Source: Rhizobium bangladeshense (GTDB lineage Bacteria > Pseudomonadota > Alphaproteobacteria > Rhizobiales > Rhizobiaceae). From it: a DNA stretch of 64,000 bases. Position numbers and translations under genes: made by a program. The notes beneath the pieces were generated by a model, which saw only the letters and a program-made list of their open reading frames with translations, was not told where the DNA came from and searched no databases. The stretch is from positions 620,001-684,000 of the forward strand of contig NZ_LYPL01000002.1 of the NCBI RefSeq assembly GCF_001662075.1, given 5' to 3'. Shown piece by piece: positions 16,988 through 26,328 of the stretch (the stretch's first letter is position 1; the number at the start of each line of letters is the position of its first letter).

Positions 16988-19642
16988 TCAGCCCTTTTTC
17001 GATTTCGCCGGCGCTTTCGCCTTCGTTGCCTTCGGCTTGGCGGCCGTCTTGGTGGTCTTGGCTTCGGCCGCAGCCGCCTTCGGCTTGGCTTTCGCCCTTG
17101 TCGGTTTTCCGGCGGGTGCCTTGCCGGCCTTTTCAATGATCAGCGCCAGCGCTTCCTCGACGGTGATCGCCTGCGGATCCTTGCCCTTCGGCAGGGTCGC
17201 GTTGACCTTGCCCCAGTTGACATAGGGGCCGTATTTGCCGTCGCGAACGGTGATGGCGCCGCCGTCGGGATGATCGCCGAGCGTCTTCAGCGCCGCCGGC
17301 GTGCCGCGGGCACCGCGGCCCGGCGCCTTGTTCGCCTTTTCAGCGATGACGGTCACGGCGCGGTTGAGGCCGACCGAGAACACGTCCTCGACGCTTTCCA
17401 GATTGGCGTAGGAACCGTCATGCAGAAGGAACGGTCCGTAGCGGCCGATGCCCGATGAAATCATCTTGCCGGTTTCGGGATGTTTGCCGATATCGCGCGG
17501 CAGCGAGATCAGCGCCATCGCCTTTTCATAATCGATATCCTCCGGCTTCCAGCCCTTCGGCAGCGACGCGCGTTTGGCGTCCTTGCCGTCGCCGCGCTGG
17601 ATATAGGGGCCGAAGCGGCCCGAGCGCAGCGTCAATTCTTCGCCTGTCGTCGGATCGGTGCCGAGGTTCTTCGGCTCGTTGAGGGCGACCCCTTCCGCTT
17701 CTCCGCCGTTTTCGGAGGAGAGCTGACGGGTGTAGTTGCATTCCGGATAATTCGAGCAGCCGACGAAGGCGCCGTATTTGCCGAGCTTCAGCGACAGGTT
17801 GCCTGTGCCGCAGACCTGGCAGATTCTGGGGTCGCTGCCATCTTCGCGCTTCGGGAAGACCAGCGGCGCCAGCGCCTCGTTCAGCGAATCGAGCACGTTG
17901 GTGACACGCAATTCCTTGGTGTCCTCGATCTGCGCGAAAAAATCCTTCCAGAAGTCGCGCAGCACCTGCTTCCAGTTCAACTCGCCAGCCGAAATCCGGT
18001 CGAGCTTTTCCTCGAGGTCGGCCGTGAAGTCGTATTCGACATATTTGGTGAAGAAGCTCTCGAGGAAGGCGGTCACCAGCCGGCCCTTGGCTTGCGGGAT
18101 CAGCTTGCGCTTGTCGATCGCCACATAGTCGCGGTCGCGCAGCGTCGCCAGCGTCGCCGCGTAGGTGGAGGGGCGGCCGATGCCGAGCTCTTCCATTTTC
18201 TTGATCAGCGAGGCTTCCGAATAACGCGGCGGCGGTTCGGTGAAATGCTGCGTCGAATTGATCTTCTGCTTGGCGAGCGTCTCGCGCGCATTGATCTCCG
18301 GCAGACGACCATCCTCGTCGCCGTCGTCGCTCTGCTCGCCGTCCTCCTTCTGGTCGGTATAGGCGGCAATGAAGCCGTCGAAGCGGATGACCGAGCCGAC
18401 GGCGCGCAGGCCGGCTTTCTCGCCCTTGTTGTCGGCGGTGATTTCAGCCGTTGTGCGCTCGATCTCGGCCGACGCCATCTGGCTGGCGATACCACGCTTC
18501 CAGATCAACTCGTAGAGCCGGATCTGGTCGGCGTCGAGGAATTTGCGCAGGCGATCGGGCGAGCGGTAGAAATCGGTCGGACGGATCGCCTCGTGCGCCT
18601 CCTGGGCGTTTTTCGCCTTGGTCGAATAGAAGCGCGCTTTCTCAGGCAGATAGCGTTCGCCGAACTGGTCGAGGATGGCGCGCCGGGCCGCGTCGATCGC
18701 CTCGGGCGCCATCTGCACGCCGTCGGTTCGCATATAGGTGATGAGGCCGACCGTCTCGCCGCCAATATCGACGCCTTCATAGAGCTTCTGGGCGATCTGC
18801 ATGGTGCGCGACGCGGAGAAGCCGAGATTGGAGGAGGCGGCCTGCTGCAGTGTCGAGGTCGTAAACGGCGGTCCCGGGTTGCGCTTGACCGGCTTCGCCT
18901 CGACGGTGTCGACGACATAGCTCGCGCCTTCGAGCAATGCCTTGAGGCGGCCGGCATCCTCGCCGTTGCCGATGGCGCGCGGCGGCAGCCGTTTGCCGTT
19001 CGCCGAAACCAGTCTTGCCTCGAACTCGTCGCCGCGCGGCGTCTTCAGAAGTGCGGAGAGATTCCAATACTCTTCCGAAATGAAGCGCTCGATCTCGGAT
19101 TCACGGTCGCAGACCAGACGAAGCGCCACCGACTGGACGCGTCCGGCCGAACGCGCGCCGGGCAGCTTGCGCCATAGCACCGGCGAAAGATTGAAGCCGA
19201 CGAGATAGTCAAGCGCACGGCGCGCCAGATAGGCGTCGACCAGCGGTACGTCGATGTCGCGCGGGTCGGCCATCGCGTCGAGCACCGCCTTCTTGGTGAT
19301 CGCGTTGAAGACGACGCGCTTGACCGACTTGCCGTTCAGCACCCGCTTCTTGTTCAGCATGTCGAGGACGTGCCAGGAAATCGCTTCGCCTTCGCGATCC
19401 GGGTCGGTTGCCAGAAACAGGCCGTCGGAGGATTTCACCGCGTCGGCAATGTCCTTCATCCGCTTGGCCGAGGCGCCGTCGACCTCCCAGAGCATTTCGA
19501 AATCCTGATCGGGGAGGACCGAGCCATCCTTGGCAGGCAGATCGCGCACATGGCCGAAGGAAGCGAGCACTTTGTATCCCGAACCCAGATACTTGTTGAT
19601 CGTCTTGGCCTTGGCAGGCGATTCCACCACTACAACATTCAT
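16988..19642 (-). CDS. topA: DNA topoisomerase I
   Basis: An 884-residue type IA topoisomerase that relaxes negative supercoils. It starts with the TOPRIM domain (MNVVVVESPAKAKTINKYLG, then ATDPDREGEAISWH), has the active-site Tyr in GLITYMRTDGVQ, one C4 zinc motif (CQVCGTGNL...CSNYPEC), and then several TOPRIM C-terminal repeats (each with GKYGPY or GRYGPF). It ends in a Lys/Ala-rich tail of about 50 residues like a histone H1 tail, frequent in alphaproteobacteria and able to bind DNA or other proteins. It lies between dprA (upstream) and rnr (downstream). Confidence 0.96.
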   Translation of the reverse strand: MNVVVVESPAKAKTINKYLGSGYKVLASFGHVRDLPAKDGSVLPDQDFEMLWEVDGASAKRMKDIADAVKSSDGLFLATDPDREGEAISWHVLDMLNKKRVLNGKSVKRVVFNAITKKAVLDAMADPRDIDVPLVDAYLARRALDYLVGFNLSPVLWRKLPGARSAGRVQSVALRLVCDRESEIERFISEEYWNLSALLKTPRGDEFEARLVSANGKRLPPRAIGNGEDAGRLKALLEGASYVVDTVEAKPVKRNPGPPFTTSTLQQAASSNLGFSASRTMQIAQKLYEGVDIGGETVGLITYMRTDGVQMAPEAIDAARRAILDQFGERYLPEKARFYSTKAKNAQEAHEAIRPTDFYRSPDRLRKFLDADQIRLYELIWKRGIASQMASAEIERTTAEITADNKGEKAGLRAVGSVIRFDGFIAAYTDQKEDGEQSDDGDEDGRLPEINARETLAKQKINSTQHFTEPPPRYSEASLIKKMEELGIGRPSTYAATLATLRDRDYVAIDKRKLIPQAKGRLVTAFLESFFTKYVEYDFTADLEEKLDRISAGELNWKQVLRDFWKDFFAQIEDTKELRVTNVLDSLNEALAPLVFPKREDGSDPRICQVCGTGNLSLKLGKYGAFVGCSNYPECNYTRQLSSENGGEAEGVALNEPKNLGTDPTTGEELTLRSGRFGPYIQRGDGKDAKRASLPKGWKPEDIDYEKAMALISLPRDIGKHPETGKMISSGIGRYGPFLLHDGSYANLESVEDVFSVGLNRAVTVIAEKANKAPGRGARGTPAALKTLGDHPDGGAITVRDGKYGPYVNWGKVNATLPKGKDPQAITVEEALALIIEKAGKAPAGKPTRAKAKPKAAAAEAKTTKTAAKPKATKAKAPAKSKKG

Positions 19643-19891
19643 GATGATTCTCTAAAAAAGACTCCGCGCCGGCGTGGAAGCCAGCGCAACACGCAGCGCA
19701 ACTTGGATACTGGCCCTCCGACATGGACAGGGAATTCGCTGCGGTCAAGGGGTTTGCTACAATTTTACTTCTTGCGTACGGTGCAATCGAGGGAAGATTG
19801 TGCACTGAATACAATTTGAGATAGCGCGCCTGTTGAATTCGACACGCGGCTACTGCAACTCTGGAGACGGCTCTCTTTTATCGCGCAAAGC

Positions 19892-21034
19892 TCAGTCGGA
19901 AAGCGAAACGAGGCCGCCCTGATGCCGATGCAGCCGGCCTGATATGTCGAGTTCCAGAAGAATGAGATAAACGGCGGATGCCGGAAGGCCGGTGTGGCGG
20001 ATGACGTCGTCGATCTCGACGGGCGTCGGCCCGAGCGCATCGATGATGCGCATCCGGTCTGAAGCGCCGGGCGGCATCGTTATTGGCTTGCTCTCGCCTG
20101 CCGGCTCCTCCGCCCTCGACGAGGGGAACAGCTCGAGCTGCGCCAGCGGCGCCAGGGCCTCGATAACATCGGCAGGTTCGGTAACGATCGAAGCGCCGTC
20201 CTTCAGCAGGCCGTTGGTGCCTTGACAGCGCGGATCGAGCGGCGAGCCGGGCACGGCAAACACCAGGCGGCCGAACTCGCCGGCAAGGCGTGCGGTGATC
20301 AGTGAGCCCGAGCGCGTCGCCGCTTCGACGACCACGAGACCGAGCGCGATGCCGGCTATCAGCCGGTTCCGGCGCGGAAAATCGCGGGCGCGGGGCTCCC
20401 AGCCGAACGGCATTTCGCTGACCGCCAAGCCGTTGCCGCCGGCGATCTCCTCGATGAGGCCGTGATTCTCCGGCGGATAGGGCTTGTCGAGGCCGCCGGC
20501 AAGGGCCGCGATCGTGCCTGTCTCGAGGCTTGCCCGGTGCGCTGCCGTGTCGATGCCGCGCGCCAGGCCGGAAACCACGGTGTAACCCGCCCGACCGCAG
20601 TCGCGCGCCACCATTGCCGCGAATTTCGCCCCGGAGATCGAGGCGTTGCGCGAGCCGACAATGCCGACGGCCGGCCGTTTGCCGGCGGCAAGCGCGCCCT
20701 TGACGGCAAGAAGCGGCGGCGCGCCGTCGATCTGTTTCAGCGCCTGCGGATAGTCCGGCTCGCCGATGCCGACGAAGCGGGCGCCGAAACGATGCGCCAC
20801 CTCCAGTTCCCGATGCGCCTCGGCTTCGCTTGCAATGCGGATTGCCCGCGTCGCGCCGCCACGCGCCGAAAGCTCCGGCAGCGCCGCAAGTGCCGCTTCA
20901 GCCGAACCGAAATGATTGATGAGGTCGCGGAAGGTCGCGGGGCCGACATTGTCGGAACGGATCAGGCGGAGCCAGGCAATTCTTTGCCGTTCGCTCAGCA
21001 CCGTGCCTTTTGGTCCCGCGCGCTGCGCGTCCAT
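19892..21034 (-). CDS. dprA: DNA-processing protein DprA
   Basis: A 380-residue DprA/Smf protein that loads RecA on incoming single-stranded DNA in transformable bacteria. It has a SAM-like N-terminal part ([26 protein letters not shown]), the Rossmann core with [20 protein letters not shown] and [10 protein letters not shown], and a C-terminal winged-helix ([25 protein letters not shown]). Its ATG overlaps the plsY stop by one base (TAATG), so translation is coupled. No competence machinery lies nearby; the protein is common in non-competent rhizobia. Confidence 0.93.
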   Translation of the reverse strand: MDAQRAGPKGTVLSERQRIAWLRLIRSDNVGPATFRDLINHFGSAEAALAALPELSARGGATRAIRIASEAEAHRELEVAHRFGARFVGIGEPDYPQALKQIDGAPPLLAVKGALAAGKRPAVGIVGSRNASISGAKFAAMVARDCGRAGYTVVSGLARGIDTAAHRASLETGTIAALAGGLDKPYPPENHGLIEEIAGGNGLAVSEMPFGWEPRARDFPRRNRLIAGIALGLVVVEAATRSGSLITARLAGEFGRLVFAVPGSPLDPRCQGTNGLLKDGASIVTEPADVIEALAPLAQLELFPSSRAEEPAGESKPITMPPGASDRMRIIDALGPTPVEIDDVIRHTGLPASAVYLILLELDISGRLHRHQGGLVSLSD

Positions 21035-21654
21035 TATCCCTTCGCCCCGATCTTGTTTTCCGTCCCGCCCATCAGCCGGGAGATATTGGCCCTATGCTTC
21101 CAGTAGGAGATGACAGTCATGATCGCCATGACCGCCGCAACCTTTTCATTGCCAAGGATCAACAGGGCGACCGGAATGACGAGCATGGCGACGAGCGCCG
21201 ACAGCGAGGAATAGCGGGTGGTGACGGCGACCGCCAGCCAGACGGCGGCGAAGAGCACCACCATGATCGGTGCGACGCCGAGAAGGGTGCCGATATAGGT
21301 GGCGACGCCCTTGCCGCCCTTGAAGCCGATCCAGACGGGGAAGAGATGGCCGATGAAGGCGAAGAAGCCGGCGATGATCGCGGCCTCTTCACCGAGGAAA
21401 TAGCCGACGATCCAGGCTGCCGCCGATGCCTTCAGCGCATCGAGCAAGAGCGTCGCCGCGGCGAGCTTCCGGTTTCCGGTTCTGAGCACATTGGTCGCGC
21501 CGATATTGCCGGAGCCGATGCTGCGCACATCGCCGAGGCCGGCCGCGCGCGTGAGGATCAGGCCGAAAGGAATGGAGCCGAGGAGATAGCCGATGACGGC
21601 GGCGGCAAGTGCGATCGGCAGCGTGATCTGCCATGACATGAGATTGGATAACAT
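21034..21654 (-). CDS. plsY: Acyl-phosphate:glycerol-3-phosphate acyltransferase PlsY
   Basis: A 206-residue polytopic membrane enzyme that transfers an acyl group from acyl-phosphate (made by PlsX) to glycerol 3-phosphate, the first step of phospholipid synthesis. Family motifs are [18 protein letters not shown] and the FKGGKGVAT loop. About five hydrophobic segments are visible. The gene lies between the pyrimidine genes and dprA on one strand; its stop codon overlaps the dprA start. Confidence 0.95.
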   Translation of the reverse strand: MLSNLMSWQITLPIALAAAVIGYLLGSIPFGLILTRAAGLGDVRSIGSGNIGATNVLRTGNRKLAAATLLLDALKASAAAWIVGYFLGEEAAIIAGFFAFIGHLFPVWIGFKGGKGVATYIGTLLGVAPIMVVLFAAVWLAVAVTTRYSSLSALVAMLVIPVALLILGNEKVAAVMAIMTVISYWKHRANISRLMGGTENKIGAKG

Positions 21655-21699
21655 ATGCCCCCTCGGCCCTCCGATGGCCTGTCCTCGGTCCAGCCGGTC

Positions 21700-22989
21700 C
21701 TAAAGTGCGTGGACAAGCTTTCCCGAGACGTATGTCGCGACCGCCCGCCCGCTGAAACGCGCATCCTCGAACGGCGTGTTCTTCGAGCGGGAGAGAAGCA
21801 TGTCTTTGGCGACAAGCCAAGGCTCATCGAGATCGATCAGCGTGATATCGGCGGCAGCACCCGGCTTCAGCGTGCCGGCATCCAGGCCGAAAATCTCCGC
21901 CGGGCGAGTGGACATGGCGTCGATCAGGCGCATCAGGCTGACCTGGCCGCCGTGGTGAAGCCTGAGGGCCGCCGCCAGCATGGTTTCGAGGCCCACCGCG
22001 CCATCCGCCGCCTCGCCGAAGGGCAGGCGCTTGGTATCGACATCCTGCGGGTCATGCGAGGAGACGATGATATCGATCGTGCCGCGCGCCAGCGCGTCGA
22101 CCATGGCGACCCGGTCGTCCTCCGGGCGCAGCGGCGGATAGAGCTTGAAGAAGGTGCGGTATTCGCCGATGTCGTTCTCGTTGAGCGCCAGATTGTTGAT
22201 CGAGATGCCCGAGGTCACCTTGGCGCCGCGGCTGCGGGCAAGCTCGATCGCCTCAACCGATTGCGGCACCGAAATCATCGCGGCGTGATAACGCCCCCGC
22301 GTCAGCTCGGCGATCCGGAGATCGCGTTCGAGCGGGATGAGCTCGGCTTCTCTCGGAATGCCGGAGAGCCCGAGCCAGCTGGCGAAAAGCCCCTCGTGCA
22401 TGACGCCGTTGGCGCCGAGATATTTGTCGCGCGTTTCACAGCAGACGACGGCGCCGAATTCACGTGCATAGGTCATGATCCGGCGCAGCACCTGAGTATC
22501 GTGAACGCTGGAATGGGCATCGGTAAAGGCGACGGCGCCCGCCTGCATCAGCAGGCCGATCTCGGTCATTTCCTCGCCGGCAAGATGCTTGGTGATGGCG
22601 GCGGCCGGATAGACCTTGACGGCGGCGGTATCGCGCGCCGTCTTCTTGACGAATTCGACGAGTGCGATGTCGTCGATGACGGGATCTGTGTCCGGCATGA
22701 TGATGATCGAGGTGACGCCGCCGGCCGCGGCCGCCCGGCTTGCCGAGGCGATCGTCTCGCGGTGTTCGCCGCCGGGTTCGCCGATATGGACGCGCGCGTC
22801 GACGAGGCCCGGCGTCGCGACGAGGCCAGTGCAGTCGCGCACGACGGCGCCGTCCGGCGTGCCCTGGTTCTGCGCTGCGCTGCCGGCGGCAAGGATGACG
22901 CCGTTTTTTGCGATGATCGTGCCCACCTCGTCGAGATTGCGCGAGGGATCGACGATGCGGACGTTCTTGAGGACGATCGGGTTGCTCAT
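21700..22989 (-). CDS. pyrC: Dihydroorotase-like protein lacking the metal site (non-catalytic PyrC/PyrX type)
   Basis: A 429-residue amidohydrolase-fold protein related to type I dihydroorotase, but the metal ligands are lost. The usual D-x-H-x-H reads DARVH (Arg for the first His), the VHCED His position reads VVCCE, the second-shell H-x-x-H-x-S reads HAAMIS, and the T-D-H-A-P active-site Asp reads SSHDP. It should therefore not hydrolyse dihydroorotate. In Pseudomonas such inactive homologues (PyrC') are structural partners of aspartate carbamoyltransferase. Its ATG overlaps the pyrB stop (ATGA), fitting a complex. An active dihydroorotase must be encoded elsewhere. Confidence 0.88.
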   Translation of the reverse strand: MSNPIVLKNVRIVDPSRNLDEVGTIIAKNGVILAAGSAAQNQGTPDGAVVRDCTGLVATPGLVDARVHIGEPGGEHRETIASASRAAAAGGVTSIIIMPDTDPVIDDIALVEFVKKTARDTAAVKVYPAAAITKHLAGEEMTEIGLLMQAGAVAFTDAHSSVHDTQVLRRIMTYAREFGAVVCCETRDKYLGANGVMHEGLFASWLGLSGIPREAELIPLERDLRIAELTRGRYHAAMISVPQSVEAIELARSRGAKVTSGISINNLALNENDIGEYRTFFKLYPPLRPEDDRVAMVDALARGTIDIIVSSHDPQDVDTKRLPFGEAADGAVGLETMLAAALRLHHGGQVSLMRLIDAMSTRPAEIFGLDAGTLKPGAAADITLIDLDEPWLVAKDMLLSRSKNTPFEDARFSGRAVATYVSGKLVHAL

Positions 22990-23942
22990 GCCTTCATTCC
23001 GTCGGTTCGGGGACCCTGGTTCTGCGAGACGAGCAGCGTCTCCATGACGGCCATGCGCACCGCGACCCCCATTTCCACCTGTTCGGCGATCACGCTCTGC
23101 GGACCGTCGGCGACCTCGGAGGCGATCTCGACGCCGCGGTTCATCGGACCTGGATGCATGACCAGCGCATCGGCTTTCGCCGCTTTCAGCGTTTCGGCGT
23201 CGAGTCCATAGAAGTGATAATATTCACGCACCGACGGCACGAAGGCGCCCGACATGCGCTCGCGCTGCAGCCGCAGCATCATCACCACGTCGGCGTCCTT
23301 CAGTCCCTCCTGCATCGAGTGGAAGACCTCGACGCCCATCTCGGCGATGCCGGAGGGCAGGAGGGTGGCCGGCGCGACGACGCGCACGCGTGCGCCCATC
23401 GCATTGAGGAGCAGGATATTGGAGCGCGCCACCCGCGAATGCAGCACGTCGCCGCAGATCGCCACGATGATGCGCGAAAGCTTGCCCTTGGCGCGGCGGA
23501 TCGTCAGCGCGTCGAGCAGCGCCTGAGTCGGATGTTCGTGCTGGCCGTCGCCGGCATTGACGACCGAGCAGGAGACCTTCTGGGCGAGAAGGGCGGCCGC
23601 GCCGGCGCTCGAATGGCGGATGACAAGAACGTCGGGGCGCATCGCATTCAGCGTCATCGCCGTGTCGATCAGCGTTTCGCCCTTCTTCACCGAGGAGTTG
23701 CCGACCGACATGTTCATGACGTCGGCGCCGAGCCGTTTGCCGGCAAGCTCGAAGGAAGCCTGGGTGCGGGTCGATGCCTCGAAGAAGAGGTTGATCTGCG
23801 TCAGGCCGCGCAGTGTCGACGTCTTCTTCTCTCGCTGGCGGCTGATCTTGACGGCTTCGTCGGCCTTGTCGAGAAGATAGGTGATATCCTGCTCGGTGAG
23901 GCCCTTGATGCCGATGAGGTGGCGGTGGGGGAAAAAGACCAT
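22986..23942 (-). CDS. pyrB: Aspartate carbamoyltransferase catalytic subunit
   Basis: A 318-residue enzyme that condenses carbamoyl phosphate and aspartate in the first committed step of pyrimidine synthesis. The carbamoyl-phosphate site reads [23 protein letters not shown] and HPGPMNRG are the other conserved segments. I start at ATG 23942, with AGAGG upstream, rather than the longer frame that begins 57 bases before it. It is the first gene of the minus-strand run and overlaps the pyrC-like gene by four bases. Confidence 0.95.
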   Translation of the reverse strand: MVFFPHRHLIGIKGLTEQDITYLLDKADEAVKISRQREKKTSTLRGLTQINLFFEASTRTQASFELAGKRLGADVMNMSVGNSSVKKGETLIDTAMTLNAMRPDVLVIRHSSAGAAALLAQKVSCSVVNAGDGQHEHPTQALLDALTIRRAKGKLSRIIVAICGDVLHSRVARSNILLLNAMGARVRVVAPATLLPSGIAEMGVEVFHSMQEGLKDADVVMMLRLQRERMSGAFVPSVREYYHFYGLDAETLKAAKADALVMHPGPMNRGVEIASEVADGPQSVIAEQVEMGVAVRMAVMETLLVSQNQGPRTDGMKA

Positions 23943-24121
23943 GACCCTGCCTCTTGCTGTCTCTGGCGGGTCTATAAAGAGTGCGGCCCGCCGGGGCAAG
24001 CATGCGCTGTGGGCAAAGGCTTATGTCCCCATGCATTTTCGCCAGAATTCCGATAGAGCAGAATGAACCGAATCATAACTTCCGGTTTCCCTTTGCCGGG
24101 TTCTTACACTAGAAGCGAATT

Positions 24122-25780
24122 ATGACCTCCGCCAACCGGACTGACGACAAACTCGCAGAACTCAACCAGCCGAGCCTGTGGTCCGGCATCAACGCCTACC
24201 GGTCCGATCCGCTGATCGTCGATCTGACGGCGGCCCTGCCGCGCGGCATTCGCGAGGACCTGGAAAACATCGGCCGCTACGTCACCTCGCCGGAGGCGCA
24301 GGAACTGGCGCGCATGGCCAACCAGGGCGCGCCGCAGCTGCGCACTCACGGCCCGCGCGGCGAGCGCCTCGACGTCGTCGAATTCCATCCCGCCTGGCAC
24401 GCGCTGATGCGCCGCTCCATGTCTGTCGGCCTGCATTCGTCCGTCTGGGATCCGCAGGCCGACACCGACGCCAAAGACGAGGCCCACAAGGTTCGCGCCG
24501 CGCGCTTCTATCTGACGGCGCAGCTGGAAACCGGCCATCTCTGCCCGCTGACGATGACCAGCGCCTCGGTTGCCGCGCTCTCGGCCTCGCCAGCAGTGCA
24601 GAAGGACTGGGCGCCGAAGATCCTGTCGCGCAAATATGATTCGTCAAACCGCCCGGCCATGCAGAAGTCCGCGGTGACCATCGGCATGGGCATGACGGAA
24701 AAGCAGGGCGGCACCGATGTCAGGGCCAATCGAAGCGCCGCCGAAAAGGTCAGCGAAGGCATCTACCGGCTCTCCGGCCACAAATGGTTCATGTCCGCGC
24801 CGATGAGCGATGCCTTCATAATGCTGGCGCAGACCAAGGAGGGCATGGGCTGCTTCCTCGTGCCGCGCCTTCTGGAGGACGGCTCGGCCAACGGTCTGCA
24901 GTTCCAGCGGCTGAAGGACAAGGTCGGCAATCGCTCCAATGCCTCTTGCGAGGTCGAATTCACCGACACGTTCGGATTCCTGCTCGGCGGCCCCGATGCC
25001 GGCATCCGCACCATCCTCGACATGGTGACGCTGACCCGTCTCGATTGCGCTCTGGCCTCGTCGGGCATCATGCGCGCCTCGCTCGCCGAGGCCGTGCACC
25101 ACACGCGCGGCCGCAGCGTTTTCGGCAAGATGCTCGTCAACCAGCCGATCATGACGCGCGTGCTTGCCGACATGGCGCTCGACGTTGCCGCCGCCACCGC
25201 ACTGTCCTTCCGTCTTGCCGATGCCTTCGACAAGGCGCGCGGCAATGCCGAGGAAGCGGCCTACGCCCGCGTCATGACGCCGGTCGCCAAATACTGGTGC
25301 TGCAAGATCGCGCCCGCCTTGATCTATGAAGCGATGGAATGCATCGGCGGCAATGGCTACATCGAGGAACGTCCGATCGCCCGCCACTATCGCGAGGCTC
25401 CCGTCAATGCGATCTGGGAAGGCTCCGGCAACGTCATGGCGCTCGACGTGCTGCGTGTGCTCAACCGCGGCAAGGATCTGTTCGAGACGGTCTTTGCCGG
25501 CCTGGCACGCGATCTCGGCCCCGCCGGCAAGAAGACGATCGACGTGCTGCGCGCCGCCATCGCGCTCTGCGAGCAGGATGAGGGTGCGGCGCGCCTGCTC
25601 GTCGAGCAGCTGGCGCTTGCGGCCGGGGCTGCCGAACTTTATCGGCTTGGGGCAGGGCGCATTGCCGATGCCTTTATCGAGACGCGGCTTGCCGGCGGCT
25701 GGCGCTCCACCTACGGCATGCTCGATTCCCGCTTCGACGCCAGCTACATCGTCGATCTTCTCTATCCGCCGGCTGCGTGA
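24122..25780 (+). CDS. aidB: Acyl-CoA dehydrogenase family protein AidB
   Basis: A 552-residue flavoprotein of the AidB branch of acyl-CoA dehydrogenases. AidB-type marks are the N-terminal FHPAWHALMRRSM, MTEKQGGTDVRAN, HKWFMSAPMSDA, and the C-terminal YREAPVNAIWEGSGNVMALDVLRVL. In E. coli, AidB is induced by alkylation, binds DNA and protects against damage. No Ada or LexA site is visible in the 179 bases upstream, shared with pyrB. A general acyl-CoA dehydrogenase is the alternative. Confidence 0.88.
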   Translation: MTSANRTDDKLAELNQPSLWSGINAYRSDPLIVDLTAALPRGIREDLENIGRYVTSPEAQELARMANQGAPQLRTHGPRGERLDVVEFHPAWHALMRRSMSVGLHSSVWDPQADTDAKDEAHKVRAARFYLTAQLETGHLCPLTMTSASVAALSASPAVQKDWAPKILSRKYDSSNRPAMQKSAVTIGMGMTEKQGGTDVRANRSAAEKVSEGIYRLSGHKWFMSAPMSDAFIMLAQTKEGMGCFLVPRLLEDGSANGLQFQRLKDKVGNRSNASCEVEFTDTFGFLLGGPDAGIRTILDMVTLTRLDCALASSGIMRASLAEAVHHTRGRSVFGKMLVNQPIMTRVLADMALDVAAATALSFRLADAFDKARGNAEEAAYARVMTPVAKYWCCKIAPALIYEAMECIGGNGYIEERPIARHYREAPVNAIWEGSGNVMALDVLRVLNRGKDLFETVFAGLARDLGPAGKKTIDVLRAAIALCEQDEGAARLLVEQLALAAGAAELYRLGAGRIADAFIETRLAGGWRSTYGMLDSRFDASYIVDLLYPPAA

Positions 25781-25810
25781 TCGCAGGCGGGACAGCTCGA
25801 TCTGGAGCAC

Positions 25811-25965
25811 GCCCCTCATCCGCCTACCGGCACCTTCTCCCCGTAAAACGGGGCGAAGGGGACATGCCGCAAGCTCTCGGTCTCTCGCCAACGTTTCGCC
25901 GGACACGTCAGGGGCAGCCGTGGACGCACCGCATCGCTGTCGCTCGGCTCGATTGGGGAGGGCGA
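25811..25965. repeat. Rhizobial intergenic repeat with hairpin
   Basis: The stretch contains a hairpin CCTTCTCCCCGT (25833-25844) against ACGGGGCGAAGGG (25848-25860), flanked by the phrases CCCCTCATCCGCCTACCGGC and ATGCCGCAAGCTCTCGG. I recognise this combination as a dispersed repeat between Rhizobium genes. It lies just where a toxin gene would follow the VapB-like antitoxin. Its outer limits are estimated by eye. Confidence 0.5.
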
Positions 25966-25978
25966 CCACCTGGGACAA

Positions 25979-26188
25979 TCAACGTCTGCCGTCCGGCTGG
26001 TCGCAAGATATCTCGTCCAGTTCGCCGTCCCAGCCAATTCCAGCGAGATCTGCGATCGCATTTTTCCGGCGATGCCTCTCGACGAGATTTCGTAAAGCCA
26101 GTTCTACCGTGGCCTCTTTTGTTGCCAATCCCGTGGTGATCATTGCGGCGTCGAGCAAGCCATCATCGATATCGATCGTCGTTCGCAT
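25979..26188 (-). CDS. Orphan VapB-type antitoxin
   Basis: A 69-residue protein starting MRTTIDIDDGLLDAAMITTG, with ATKEATVELALRNLV, the pattern of VapB antitoxins (ribbon-helix-helix N-terminus, C-terminal toxin-binding tail GWDGELDEI). A second ATG two codons upstream (26194) is possible. VapC PIN toxins normally follow directly, but the 200 bases downstream hold no PIN-domain ORF, only a repeat. It is therefore an orphan antitoxin, either a relic or a trans-acting one. Confidence 0.7.
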   Translation of the reverse strand: MRTTIDIDDGLLDAAMITTGLATKEATVELALRNLVERHRRKNAIADLAGIGWDGELDEISCDQPDGRR

Positions 26189-26271
26189 GACCATGCTGAG
26201 TGTACCAATATCGTGAAGGTGCACGCCCAGCCCTCAGGGTTCAACTTTGCTAAAGAAGCAGCGCCATAAAC

Positions 26272-26303
26272 AAAATCCGGCCGCGTCGCCGCGGCCGGAT
26301 TTT
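26272..26303 (-). terminator. Bidirectional terminator of rne
   Basis: AAAATCCGGCCGCG (26272-26285) and CGCGGCCGGATTTT (26290-26303) form a perfect 14-bp stem with a TCGC loop. On the minus strand it ends in TTTTGTTTA, 25 bases past the rne stop. On the plus strand it ends in TTTTCTCATTT. Confidence 0.85.
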
Positions 26304-26328
26304 CTCATTTACGTCCGAAAATCAGCGT

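Noticed and set aside
25800..25978. VapC toxin gene downstream of the antitoxin
   Set aside because: No frame in this stretch has PIN-domain acidic motifs; the sequence is a dispersed repeat.
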